DNA of 40,188 bases from Pseudomonadota bacterium (GTDB lineage Bacteria > Pseudomonadota > Alphaproteobacteria > Rhizobiales > Xanthobacteraceae): assembly GCA_016195095.1 (NCBI GenBank), contig JACQAE010000051.1:1-40188 (forward strand). The letters run 5' to 3'. This document shows positions 10,185 to 19,935 of the stretch, piece after piece. The notes beneath the pieces were generated by a model. It was not told where the DNA came from. It saw only the letters and a program-made list of their open reading frames with translations, and did not search any database. The position numbers and the translations under genes were made by a program. The number at the start of each line of letters is the position of its first letter. Position 1 is the stretch's first letter.

Positions 10185-12002
10185 TCAATGATTGTCGCGC
10201 TGCGCACCGGCGACCTGCGCCACGCGCTGATATTTCACCGCCGGCGCCAATACCATGCCGTCGGCCAATTGCCCGACCATGCCGCGCTGAATTTCCTGCC
10301 ATGGCGTCTGGCTTGGCGGATAGGGATAGCCGCCCTGACGCGCGAGCGCGGCGCGACGGCGGGCCAATTGCGCCCGCGACACGAGGATATCGGCGCGGCC
10401 GCGTTTGAGATCGATGCGCACGCGATCGCCGGTACGCAGGAGCGCCAGCCCGCCGCCAATGGCTGCCTCCGGCGAGGCGTTGAGGATCGATGGCGAGCCC
10501 GACGTGCCGGACTGGCGGCCGTCACCAATGCAAGGCAGCGCAGTGATGCCGCGGCGGATCAGGCGTGCCGGCGGCTGCATATTGACCACCTCGCAACTTC
10601 CGGGATAGGCGATCGGCCCGGCGCCGCGCATGAACAGTAGGGTATTCTCGTCGATCTTGAGCGCCTTGTCGTCGATGCGCTTGTGGTAGTCCTCCGGCCC
10701 GTCAAAGACGACGGCGCGGCCTTCGAACGCGTCCGGGTCGCGCGGATTGCACAGGTAACGCGCGCGGAACTGTGGCGAAATCACGCTGGTTTTCATGATG
10801 GCGGAATCGAACATGTTGCCGGTCAGCACCTTGAAGCCGGCCCGCGGCATGATCGGCCTGCGGTAGGGGCGGATGATTTCGGGATCGCTTGTGGCGACGC
10901 CACGCAGGTTCCGCGCCAGCACGCGGCCGTTGACGGTGAGCGCATTGCCATGCAGGCGGCCGGCCTTGTGTAGTTCGCGCATCACCGCCGGCAGGCCGCC
11001 GGCGCGAAAATAATCCTCGCCGAGATAACGGCCGGCTGGCTGCATGTCGACCAAGAGCGGCACGTCGTAACCGATACGCTCCCAATCGCCGATCGTGAGC
11101 TTGACGCCGACATGGCGCGCGATGGCGTTGATGTGAATCGGCGCATTGGTTGATCCGCCGATCGCCGAGCAGGCGACGATGGCGTTCTCGAAGGCGGCGC
11201 GGGTGAGAATGTCGGACGGCTTGAGGTCCTCCCAGGCGATTTCGACCGCGCGCAGCCCGGTATCGTAGGCCATCTGCGCGCGTTCACGGTAAGGCGCGGG
11301 AATGGCGGCGCAGCCGGGCAGCGCCATGCCCAGCGCCTCGGCCAGCGCGTTCATGGTCGAAGCCGTCCCCATCGTGTTGCAATGGCCGATGGACGGCGCG
11401 GAGGCCGCGGCGATGGCCATGAATTCCTCGTCGTCAATGCGCCCGGCGGCGCGCTCCTCGCGCGCCTGCCACAGCGCCATGCCTGAGCCACAGCGCTCGC
11501 CCTTCCACCAGCCATTGAGCATCGGCCCGCCGCACAGAACGATGGCCGGGATATTGACCGTCGCCGCCGCCATCAGGCAGGCGGGCGTCGTCTTGTCGCA
11601 ACCGGTGGTGAGCACGACGGCGTCGAGGGGATAGCCGTAGAGCAGCTCGACCAGCCCAAGATAGGCGAGATTGCGGTCGAGCGCGGCGGTCGGGCGTTTG
11701 CCAGTCTCCTGGATCGGGTGCACGGGAAACTCGAACGCGATACCGCCCGCCGAACGGATGCCATCGCGCACGCGCGCAGCCAGTTCCAGGTGATGGCGGT
11801 TGCAAGGCGCGAGATCCGAACCGGTCTGCGCAATGCCGATGATCGGCCGGCCGCCCTGCAATTCCGCGCGCGTGAGGCCGAAATTGAGATAGCGCTCGAG
11901 ATAAAGCGCCGTCATGCCGGGATTATCGGCGTTATCGAACCACAGGCGCGAACGCAATTCATGCGCGCGCTTGCGCCCGCCACGCTGGCCATGCCTGCGC
12001 AT
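10185..12002 (-). CDS. IlvD/Edd family dehydratase (sugar-acid / dihydroxy-acid dehydratase)
   Basis: Start at [42 protein letters not shown] within the 666-aa ORF, preceded by GGAGGATTACAG. Motifs [30 protein letters not shown] and [23 protein letters not shown]. Substrate not assignable by eye. Confidence 0.93.
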   Translation of the reverse strand: MRRHGQRGGRKRAHELRSRLWFDNADNPGMTALYLERYLNFGLTRAELQGGRPIIGIAQTGSDLAPCNRHHLELAARVRDGIRSAGGIAFEFPVHPIQETGKRPTAALDRNLAYLGLVELLYGYPLDAVVLTTGCDKTTPACLMAAATVNIPAIVLCGGPMLNGWWKGERCGSGMALWQAREERAAGRIDDEEFMAIAAASAPSIGHCNTMGTASTMNALAEALGMALPGCAAIPAPYRERAQMAYDTGLRAVEIAWEDLKPSDILTRAAFENAIVACSAIGGSTNAPIHINAIARHVGVKLTIGDWERIGYDVPLLVDMQPAGRYLGEDYFRAGGLPAVMRELHKAGRLHGNALTVNGRVLARNLRGVATSDPEIIRPYRRPIMPRAGFKVLTGNMFDSAIMKTSVISPQFRARYLCNPRDPDAFEGRAVVFDGPEDYHKRIDDKALKIDENTLLFMRGAGPIAYPGSCEVVNMQPPARLIRRGITALPCIGDGRQSGTSGSPSILNASPEAAIGGGLALLRTGDRVRIDLKRGRADILVSRAQLARRRAALARQGGYPYPPSQTPWQEIQRGMVGQLADGMVLAPAVKYQRVAQVAGAQRDNH

Positions 12003-12250
12003 CTGTAATCCTCCAGGCGGGCCTGAGCGCCGCCGTAATCTACGTTTCGCCCGCGGAGAGGATGCCTTGTTCCCGCGCGCCAAGGCAATCCTCGTCGCGC
12101 GGGCCAAATTGGCGGCGGGCGGCGGGGATCCGCACGCGGGCACAAGCGCTTGAAATCGTCCGCGTCGTTGTCGATGCTTTGCCAAGACGCCTAGTCCGTC
12201 ACCGGGATCGCCTTATCGGGCGCCCGGTCGCGCAAAACGAGGCCCAATCA

Positions 12251-13432
12251 ATGCTCAAGACAATTGCCGCCTTCGAGCGTATCGGCGAGGAGAATGCGTT
12301 CGCCGTGCTTGCCCGCGCCAATGCGCTTGCCGCGCAGGGCCGCGACATCATCAATCTCGGCATCGGCCAACCTGACTTTCGCACCCCCGACCATGTTGTC
12401 GAGGCGGCGGTAAAGGCGCTGCGCGACGGCCATCACGGCTATACGCCGGCGGTTGGCATCGCACCGCTGCGCGAGGCCGTGGCCGCGGACCTTTACCGGC
12501 GCCATGCGGTCACGGTGTCGCCCGACGAGGTGATGATCCTGCCCGGCGGCAAGCCGGCCATGTTCATGTGCATCCTCATGTTCGGCGAGCCGGGGGCCGA
12601 AATCCTTTATCCCGACCCTGGGTTTCCGATCTACCGTTCGATGATCGACTTTACCGGCGCGCGCGCGGTGCCGGTTCCCATATGCGAGGAAAACGCCTTT
12701 TCATTCTCGGCCGAGGAAACGCTGGCGCTGATCACGCCCCGCACCCGTCTCCTGATCCTTAACTCGCCGGCCAATCCGACCGGCGGGGTGACACCGCGCC
12801 GCGAAGTCGAAAAGCTCGTCGCCGGGCTTGAACGCTTTCCCGACGTCGCCATCTTGTCGGACGAGATCTATGACAACATGATCTATGACGGTGAGGCGCA
12901 TGTGTGTCTGCTCGCCTATCCCGCCATCCGCGACCGGCTGATCCTGCTCAATGGCTGGTCGAAGACCTACGCCATGACCGGCTGGCGGCTTGGCTACGCC
13001 GTGTGGCCGGGCAAGCTCTACGACTACGCGCGCAAGCTGGCGGTCAACCTGCATTCCTGCGTCAACGCCGCTGCGCAATATGGCGGGCTTGCCGCGCTGT
13101 CCGGACCGCAGGACGCCGCGTGCCACATGGTGGCGGAGTTCGACCGCCGCCGCCGTGTCGTCGTTGAGGGACTGAACCGACTGCCCGGCATAAGTTGCGC
13201 GACGCCGAAGGGAGCTTTTTACGCCTTCCCCAACATCACGCGCACCGGCTGGACGGCCAAGGCGCTTGCCTCCGCGCTACTCGACGAGGCTGGCGTCGCC
13301 ATTATCGGCGGTCCGGATTTCGGCGTCTTGGGCGAAGGATACGTGCGCGTCTCCTACGCCAATTCGACGCAGAATATCGCTACGGCGCTGACGCGCATGG
13401 AGGAATTCCTGACAACGCGCAAGGCGGCGTGA
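12251..13432 (+). CDS. Pyridoxal phosphate-dependent aminotransferase (class I/II)
   Basis: Start MLKTIAAFERIGEENAFAVLARANALAAQGRDIINLGIGQPDF; NSPANPTGG and LNGWSKTYAMTGWRLGY (PLP lysine region). Confidence 0.95.
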   Translation: MLKTIAAFERIGEENAFAVLARANALAAQGRDIINLGIGQPDFRTPDHVVEAAVKALRDGHHGYTPAVGIAPLREAVAADLYRRHAVTVSPDEVMILPGGKPAMFMCILMFGEPGAEILYPDPGFPIYRSMIDFTGARAVPVPICEENAFSFSAEETLALITPRTRLLILNSPANPTGGVTPRREVEKLVAGLERFPDVAILSDEIYDNMIYDGEAHVCLLAYPAIRDRLILLNGWSKTYAMTGWRLGYAVWPGKLYDYARKLAVNLHSCVNAAAQYGGLAALSGPQDAACHMVAEFDRRRRVVVEGLNRLPGISCATPKGAFYAFPNITRTGWTAKALASALLDEAGVAIIGGPDFGVLGEGYVRVSYANSTQNIATALTRMEEFLTTRKAA

Positions 13433-13469
13433 TCGTGCCGAAGCGCCTATCGCGCCGGCACGAGGCGCG

Positions 13470-14780
13470 CTAATCGCCGGGCGGCTCGACGACGACGCGG
13501 ATCGGCTCGTTGAACTGAACGTCGCGCACCGGAAATGGAATGGCGACGCCCTCGCGCTTGAAAATATCCCACAATGCCAGCAACACCTCGCTGCGGACAT
13601 TGGTGATGCCTTCGGTCGGATCGCGTATCCAGAAACGCAGTATGAAATCGAGCGAAAAATCGCCGAACTTGGTCAGATGGCAAACCGGCGCCGGGTCGCG
13701 CAGGATGCGCCTGACACCTGCGGCGGCGGCGACCGCGATCGCCTTGACCACGTGCGGATCGCTGCCATAGCTCACGCCGAACGGCACTTCGAGCCGGATC
13801 TGGTCGTTGGAATGCGACCAGTTAATGACGCGCTGCGTCACCAGGTCTTCATTGGGAATGAGGATCTCGCGTCCGTCGCGCACCACCACCGAGGTAAAGC
13901 GCGCGCCCATCGTATCGACCCAGCCGAAACTTTCCCCAACGGAAATCACATCGCCCGGCTTGATCGACTTGTCGGCCAATAGAATGATACCGCTGAACAG
14001 GTTGGACACGATCTTTTGCAGGCCGAAGCCGATGCCGACACCGACGGCGCCGGAGAACAAGGCGAGCGCGGAGAGGTCGATGCCGACGCTGCTAAGCACG
14101 ATGACGATGGCAAGCGTCACCAACGCGATGCGCAACAGCTTGCCAATGAGCACCTTCATCGACGGCGTGAGGTCGGAAACCGCGCGCACGCGCCGGTCGA
14201 GAAAATCGCCGGCCGCCGTCGCGAACCATAGCGTGACCAGCAGGAACAGCGCCGTTTTCAGCACCAGGAGAAGCGAAATGCGCAGCCCGCCCAGCGTCAC
14301 CGCCACGGCGTCGAGCAGCTTGGCGAACGGATCAAGCAGGCCGAGGATACTCAGTGCCGCCAACGTCCAAGCCGTTGCGACGACGACGGCGTAGAAGAAC
14401 TGGTTGCGGATGAGCCCGGCGAGCACCGCGATTGCCACCCAAGCACTGCCAAGGCTGACGGCGACGCCGACCACGTAGCTCTGGCTTGGCCAGAACAATT
14501 GCAGCATGACCGCCCGAATCGCCGCGGCAATGACAACGAAGACGATGGCGGCGAGGTGGCGATTGACGGCATGCGCCACCTGACGCGCCAACGCCGGCCA
14601 TCCCATCGTCAGCGCCACCACGTCGAGCCGGCGGCGGATGATCCATGCCGCGGTCAGGCCCAAGACGGCGGCCAGCGCAATGAGGCCGAACTGGAGCGGA
14701 AACCAGACCGAGGAAATCTCGGCGCCAACGAGGCGGACCGTATCGTGCAACAGTCCGAGAAAGCGCTCAACATCATTCAT
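13470..14780 (-). CDS. Mechanosensitive ion channel family protein (MscS-like)
   Basis: Start MNDVERFLGLLHDTVRLVG; core LALFSGAVGVGIGFGLQKIVSNLFSGIILLADKSIKPGDVISVGESFGWVDTMGARFTSVVVRDGREILIPNEDLVTQRVINWS. Confidence 0.95.
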   Translation of the reverse strand: MNDVERFLGLLHDTVRLVGAEISSVWFPLQFGLIALAAVLGLTAAWIIRRRLDVVALTMGWPALARQVAHAVNRHLAAIVFVVIAAAIRAVMLQLFWPSQSYVVGVAVSLGSAWVAIAVLAGLIRNQFFYAVVVATAWTLAALSILGLLDPFAKLLDAVAVTLGGLRISLLLVLKTALFLLVTLWFATAAGDFLDRRVRAVSDLTPSMKVLIGKLLRIALVTLAIVIVLSSVGIDLSALALFSGAVGVGIGFGLQKIVSNLFSGIILLADKSIKPGDVISVGESFGWVDTMGARFTSVVVRDGREILIPNEDLVTQRVINWSHSNDQIRLEVPFGVSYGSDPHVVKAIAVAAAAGVRRILRDPAPVCHLTKFGDFSLDFILRFWIRDPTEGITNVRSEVLLALWDIFKREGVAIPFPVRDVQFNEPIRVVVEPPGD

Positions 14781-14958
14781 GACAGCGATCCGCGCCGGCA
14801 CAGAATCGCGGCCGGCCTGCGTGAGGTATATATAACATTCGGTCGGTCGCACGCTCGCCGCCTTGCGCACCCGCGCGCGTCGACCGGATTTAGCTCCGCA
14901 CCTATCCAGGCTAAAGTATCATTCCGTCGACCAGCGCAGCCTGAGGAACCGCCATCCC

Positions 14959-16200
14959 ATGACCATCATTCAGCGTCTTCTTTCCGAAGAGCAGACCTTG
15001 ATGCGCGAGAGTTGCCGCGCCTTCGTCGACGACGTCGTCATTCCGTTCATCCGCAAGGATTGGCAACGCGAATGGAGCATGACTCCCGACGACCGCCTGC
15101 CGCGCGAAATACTCGAGGGCGCCGACCGCATCGGTATCCGCACGCTCGGCGTGCCAGACGAGTTCGGCGGCGTCGAACTCGACAAGGCAAGCGAGGTGCG
15201 CACCTTCGCGCTCATCTCCGAGGAAATTGCGCGCGGCGATTCGGGGCTTTCCGACAAGCTGGTGCAGAACTGGAAAGTTTCGGTCCTGCTGCGCAATCTC
15301 GCCCCACGTCACCTGCAGGAAAAGTGGTTTACCCGCCTGGTCAAGGACCCGCAATTCCTGCTCGCGCATTGCCTCACCGAACCGCGCGGCGCGTCCGACC
15401 GCTGGCTGCCCTATAACGTGCCCGAAGCGGCCATGCAGACCCGCGCCGTGCGCCGCGACGGCGGCTGGGTGATCAATGGGCGCAAGCAGTTTATCTCCAA
15501 TGGCTACGACGCCGGCCTCTATGTGGTCTACGCCAACACCGATCCCAAGGTCGGCATGATGCAGGGGACATCGTCGTTCCTGGTGCCGCGCGAAACGCCT
15601 GGGCTGACAGTCGCGCGCTGCAACGAGACGTTGGGCTGCCGCTTCATGAACAATGGCGAGCTGGTGTTCGAGGACATGGTGGTCCCGCAAGACCATCTCC
15701 TGGTCGAGAACGAGGCACTTGGCAAGGCCGGCATCTACTTCCAGCCCGGCAAGATCATCCAGGCATCGAAAAACCTTGGCGTTGGCGTGCGTGCGTTCGA
15801 AGCCACCGCCGAATACGTTCAGAACTACGTGCAGGGCGGGCGCATCCTCATCAAGCATCAGGCGGTGGCGCTGCGCCTGGCAGATATGGCGACCCGCATC
15901 GAGGCCGTACGCGCGCTGCGCGATCGCGCGGCGCAGGCGGTCGACGACGGCGCGACCGACGCCGACGTGCTGTGCAACATGGCCAAAGTCTACGCGTCCG
16001 AAGAGATGATGAAGGTCGCCCAGCACGCGTTGGAGTTGCATGGCGGCAACGGCGTCATGCTCGATTTCGGTATCGAGAAACTGTTCCGCGACGCAGCCAT
16101 ATTCCTGCACATGGACGCCACGGCGGACGTCTCGCGCTTCAAGATCGTCAAATCGCTGTTTCCACATAGCGCCGGCAAATATGCCGGGCCGGAGGCATAA
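14959..16200 (+). CDS. Acyl-CoA dehydrogenase family protein
   Basis: Start MTIIQRLLSEEQTLMRESCRAFVDD; VPDEFGGVELDKASEVRTFALISEEIARGDSG, GGWVINGRKQFISNG, ALELHGGNGVMLDFGIEKLFRDA. Confidence 0.94.
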   Translation: MTIIQRLLSEEQTLMRESCRAFVDDVVIPFIRKDWQREWSMTPDDRLPREILEGADRIGIRTLGVPDEFGGVELDKASEVRTFALISEEIARGDSGLSDKLVQNWKVSVLLRNLAPRHLQEKWFTRLVKDPQFLLAHCLTEPRGASDRWLPYNVPEAAMQTRAVRRDGGWVINGRKQFISNGYDAGLYVVYANTDPKVGMMQGTSSFLVPRETPGLTVARCNETLGCRFMNNGELVFEDMVVPQDHLLVENEALGKAGIYFQPGKIIQASKNLGVGVRAFEATAEYVQNYVQGGRILIKHQAVALRLADMATRIEAVRALRDRAAQAVDDGATDADVLCNMAKVYASEEMMKVAQHALELHGGNGVMLDFGIEKLFRDAAIFLHMDATADVSRFKIVKSLFPHSAGKYAGPEA

Positions 16201-16225
16201 GCGGCGCGGCGCCGTGCAACTTACG

Positions 16226-16702
16226 CTATTTGTCCTTTGTGGCGTCTTCGGCGATCTTGGCGAATATGCCATCGAGTTCGCCGGCAAGCGTCTTGAGCTC
16301 GGCGCCGCCTTCCGTCATGTAGGGCGCGAAAACGCTCGAGGGCTTGCGGTAGGACAGCGTCGCGGTGTTGTCGGGATTTTCCGTGAGATAGAATCGGATC
16401 GGCGCCTCGATACCCGACGCGACGCTCGCCGTGAGCATGCGGCGCGCGAAGTCGTTGCGGAAAACGCCGACGACGCGGTTGCCGGGAATCGTGAAACCCT
16501 GCGCCTTGGCGCCGGCCGAGGCGCTCGCCGTCGTCACCGCCGCCATCTTGTTCGCGCTCACCGCCTTTTCGAGCTTGTCGACAAGCGCCGCGAAGCCGAG
16601 TTTGGTGTCGATCACGACCCATCCCTCGCGCGGGGCGAGCGTGCCGGCAGCCGCCGGCAGAATCACGAACAACGTCACAAAAACGGCCAACAAAGCCCGC
16701 AT
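16226..16702 (-). CDS. DUF302-type protein with signal peptide
   Basis: 158 aa; MRALLAVFVTLFVILPAAAGTLA...GWVVIDTKLGFAALVDKLEKAVSANKMAAVTTASAS...GFTIPGNRVVGVFRNDFARRML... Confidence 0.82.
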   Translation of the reverse strand: MRALLAVFVTLFVILPAAAGTLAPREGWVVIDTKLGFAALVDKLEKAVSANKMAAVTTASASAGAKAQGFTIPGNRVVGVFRNDFARRMLTASVASGIEAPIRFYLTENPDNTATLSYRKPSSVFAPYMTEGGAELKTLAGELDGIFAKIAEDATKDK

Positions 16703-16787
16703 GGCAATCTCCTCTTGCGCAAGCGACGCAGCATTTCACGCCGACGCCACGCCTGGCCAATCACGCCTGCTTGATGCCGCAAGCGGC

Positions 16788-17738
16788 TTATACTCGCTGG
16801 GTGAGACGAAACCCGGCCATGACGACGACCAGCCCGGCGAGCTGGGTCAAGCTTGGAACCTCGCCAAGCACGATAAACCCGATCAGCAGCGTGAATCCAG
16901 GCACCAGTGAAGGAAAAACCGCCGCGCGACCGGCGCCAAGAAGCATCACCGCGCGGGCGAATAGATAGATGGCGCCGGCGCCAGCCAACACGCCCTGCGC
17001 CAATGCCTGCGCCATGTTCTCCCACAGGCCGAGAGCAACAATATGGCCGAACCCGAAGAATGCCGCATGCAAAGGAACGAACCCCAGCGCCAGCGCGCTG
17101 ACGGCAAATGTCGCCGCGATCGGCCCGATGCGCCACTGTCGCAGTAGGATGCCGAAAATGGAAAACAGGAAGCCCGCAAGCATGAAAGCGAAATCGCCGA
17201 GCAGGCCGTGCGACCCAAAGCTTGAGAGGCTCTCGCCGCCAATAATAACAAGGCCGCCGACGATGGCTAAGGCGCCAAATAGCCGACGCCGCGGCAGTCG
17301 CTCGCCCAGCACAAGCGTCGCCATGGCAAGCCCGCCAAGCGCGGCGCAGGACGGCTGAATGACGCCGGCATGGCCGAGCGGCACCAGCAGAAAGCCGTAA
17401 TAGCTGATGAGTGCGAGCGGAGGGCCGCCGCAGCAGGTCAGCGCCAAGGCGCGACCCCAGCCGATGGCGCCGAATTCGGGTGTTGCACGCAAAAGCAGCA
17501 GCGGCAAAAACGCCAAACCGGGCCACACGAACCGATGCAGCGCAAGATCGGCCGGGGAAAAGCCCGCGTCGATGCCATGCCGCGCGGCGACAAAACCAAT
17601 GGCCCAGAACAGCGCCGCGCCGGTCCCGCTGGCGACCCCGGCGACGATTGTTCCGCGCGGCTTGCGCGCCCAGTCCCGCCCAGCCTGCACCGCCTGCCCT
17701 CCGCGTGCTATGCGCCGGCATACCTTGGTCCCCAGCAA
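16788..17738 (-). CDS. DMT/EamA family transporter
   Basis: 316 aa; GTGAALFWAIGFVAARHGIDAGFSPADLALHRFVW...; paired EamA-type TM repeats; PSLVPGFTLLIGFIVLGEVPSLTQLAGLVVVMAGF. Start position uncertain. Confidence 0.9.
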   Translation of the reverse strand: MLGTKVCRRIARGGQAVQAGRDWARKPRGTIVAGVASGTGAALFWAIGFVAARHGIDAGFSPADLALHRFVWPGLAFLPLLLLRATPEFGAIGWGRALALTCCGGPPLALISYYGFLLVPLGHAGVIQPSCAALGGLAMATLVLGERLPRRRLFGALAIVGGLVIIGGESLSSFGSHGLLGDFAFMLAGFLFSIFGILLRQWRIGPIAATFAVSALALGFVPLHAAFFGFGHIVALGLWENMAQALAQGVLAGAGAIYLFARAVMLLGAGRAAVFPSLVPGFTLLIGFIVLGEVPSLTQLAGLVVVMAGFRLTQRV

Positions 17739-17942
17739 CAGACCATGGGCGAAAATTCACATCTGCCGGTCGCGCAACGCCGGCGCCGGTCCCGACGACC
17801 GGCGCCGCATCGTCGATGGCGATACGATCAGGCGTCCAATTCGCCCCGAATTGCCCATTTGCACGTTTGCATTGCGCCAGATGAACGGTCATGCTCGCGC
17901 GCCTTCGTACGCGGGCCGGCAACCCCGCTAGAGGTGACGATC

Positions 17943-18869
17943 GTGAAAAAGCCCAGGCAGCGTGTCATGTGCATCGGCGAAGTCGTCATCGAGCTGGCGC
18001 GCGGCGGCGATGGCCGTTTCGCGCTCGGCTGCGGCGGCGATACGTTCAACACTGCCGTCTATCTCGCGCGCGCCGGAAACGACGTGGCCTTTGCCAGCGC
18101 CGTCGGCGATGACCGCTATTCCGATACGGTTTTTGCCATGGCCGCCGCCGAAGGCATCGATTGCACCTACCTATTGCGCGTACCGGGCCGGTTGCCGGGC
18201 CTGTGCCTTCTCGACGCGGGCGCGCAAGGCGCCAAGCGAACGCATTTTTGGCGCGACGGTTCGCCGGCACGCGAACTGTTTGAACTCCCCGACTGGGGAC
18301 AGGTGGCCGAGGCGCTGCTAGGCGCGCGCCTCGTCTTTCTTTCTGGCATCACGCTATCGCTTTATTCCAACACCGGGATCGGCCGTGTTCTCGCTGTCCT
18401 TGAGCTTGCGCGCCGCAACGGCTGCATGGTTGCTTTCGACGGCAATTTCCGGCCGCACGGTTGGAATGGCGACCTCGGGCGCGCGCGTGCCGTCTGCATC
18501 GAGGCGCTCAAGCGCACCGATATTGCGCTGCCGGCCTTCGACGACGAGGCCGTACTGTGGGGCGACCCCAGTCCGGAGGCGACCGTTGACCGGTTGCAGG
18601 CTTTTGGCATCGGCGAGATCGCCGTCAAGAACGGGCCAGGCAACGCGCTCATCGCCGTGGCAACGGGGCGCGAGGCGGTGCCGGTGCCCGAAATCGTCGA
18701 TCCGGTCGATCCCATGGCGGCGGGCGATGGCTTCAACGCCGGTTACCTTGCCGCCCGGCTTGCCGGAGAATCCCCCGCGAATGCCGCCGCCAGCGCCCAT
18801 CGCCTTGCTGGCGCCGTGATCCGCCATCGCGGCTCCATCTTGCCCCGCGCCGGCGTCGCCGTGCACTAA
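17943..18869 (+). CDS. PfkB-family carbohydrate kinase, 2-dehydro-3-deoxygluconokinase-like
   Basis: Within the 499-aa ORF; likely GTG start VKKPRQRVMCIGEVVIELARGGDGRFALGCGGDTFNTAVYLARAG; PfkB signature DPVDPMAAGDGFNAGYLAARLAG. Confidence 0.88.
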   Translation: MKKPRQRVMCIGEVVIELARGGDGRFALGCGGDTFNTAVYLARAGNDVAFASAVGDDRYSDTVFAMAAAEGIDCTYLLRVPGRLPGLCLLDAGAQGAKRTHFWRDGSPARELFELPDWGQVAEALLGARLVFLSGITLSLYSNTGIGRVLAVLELARRNGCMVAFDGNFRPHGWNGDLGRARAVCIEALKRTDIALPAFDDEAVLWGDPSPEATVDRLQAFGIGEIAVKNGPGNALIAVATGREAVPVPEIVDPVDPMAAGDGFNAGYLAARLAGESPANAAASAHRLAGAVIRHRGSILPRAGVAVH

Positions 18870-18888
18870 ATCGCGACAAAATCGGATC

Positions 18889-18923
18889 AGAATCGATCCT
18901 CGTTCGTGAACGAGATTGATTCT
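18889..18923. repeat. Palindromic intergenic element (hairpin), copy A
   Basis: AGAATCGATCCTCGTTC-GT-GAACGAGATTGATTCT; near-perfect inverted repeat just downstream of the kinase gene, resembling the element at 30090..30122. Confidence 0.7.
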
Positions 18924-19128
18924 CGTCGTTTGATGCAGCGTACCGCCTGAAATCTGCTTCGCATATTTCGGCGGCACGGTCTAACCCGCCAATTTCACCT
19001 GTGGGCGCGCGACATCGCCGCTATTGCGCTGGCGTACCTGCTCGGGCCACGATACGTCCGGGAGGACGTTGGTGCGGCGCGGTGCGCGGCATTGCGATTG
19101 CCGAACGCACGCGTCGGCCGCTGGTGGT

Positions 19129-19170
19129 CTGACCCCGGACATTTGAATTCCAAATGTCGGGGCAAGTCAG
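19129..19170. repeat. Long inverted repeat CTGACCCCGGACATTTG-AATTC-CAAATGTCGGGGCAAGTCAG
   Basis: Arms pair as CCCC(G)GACATTTG / CAAATGTCGGGG with outer CTGAC / GTCAG; intergenic, upstream of dctQ. Confidence 0.8.
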
Positions 19171-19365
19171 CCCACGTATGTATGCAATCCGTGGCGCGAC
19201 TTTTCCGAACAGATGACGACCTTCTGTTTGGGTCTCACCACGAGGCATGGCGGCCGAACGGCGGAGGCTTTCAACGCCGATCTTCCGGGGAAACGCCGGC
19301 GCCCATGGGGCTGGCGCACGCGGAACGCGTCACGGCGCGACGCCGCAGAGAGGAAATGGCGGGCC

Positions 19366-19935
19366 ATGCTCAAGGTCCTCGATCGGCTCGAGGAGATCCT
19401 GATCGCAACGCTGATCGCGGCAGCGACATTGATCATCTTCGTCGCCGTCGTTCATCGTTACGGGGCGGGCGTTCCACTCCTCTATCCCTATCTGTTCTGG
19501 ATCGACCTGAGCTGGGCGCAGGAACTGTGCATCTACATGTTCGTTTGGATGGCCAAGTTCGGCGCCGCCTATGGCGTGCGCACCGGCATTCATGTCGGCG
19601 TCGACGTGCTCGTCAACCTCTTGTCCCCCGAACGTCGGCGCAAGGTGGTCCTGTTCAGCCTGTTCTGCGGCGCGCTATTCACCTTCATCGTCGGAACCAT
19701 GGGCGCCAAGTTCGTCATCGAGCTCTATCCGACCGGGCAGGTTTCGCCCGACATGGAAATTCCGCGCTGGTTCGTGTTCGCATGCGTCCCGCTCGGTTCC
19801 TACCTCATGTGCTTTCGCTTCCTGCAGGTGGCGTGGACCTTCTGGCATACCGGCGATCTGCCGCGTCACGACCCGGGCCGCGTTGAAGGGGTTACCGTCA
19901 CCGACATCGATTCCACGCCGGAGGCGGCGCGATGA
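19366..19935 (+). CDS. TRAP transporter small permease (DctQ)
   Basis: Start MLKVLDRLEEILIATLIAAATLIIFVAVVHRYGAGV...LSWAQELCIYMFVWMAKFGAAYGVRTGIHVGVDVLVNLL; typical DctQ. Confidence 0.92.
   Translation: MLKVLDRLEEILIATLIAAATLIIFVAVVHRYGAGVPLLYPYLFWIDLSWAQELCIYMFVWMAKFGAAYGVRTGIHVGVDVLVNLLSPERRRKVVLFSLFCGALFTFIVGTMGAKFVIELYPTGQVSPDMEIPRWFVFACVPLGSYLMCFRFLQVAWTFWHTGDLPRHDPGRVEGVTVTDIDSTPEAAR

Noticed and set aside
14911-16287. 458-aa minus-strand ORF opposite the acyl-CoA dehydrogenase
   Set aside because: Mirror reading frame of a clear acyl-CoA dehydrogenase; composition biased, no domain.
16675-17922. 415-aa minus-strand ORF overlapping the EamA transporter
   Set aside because: Different frame from the transporter with clear TM repeats; Arg-rich translation, not protein-like.
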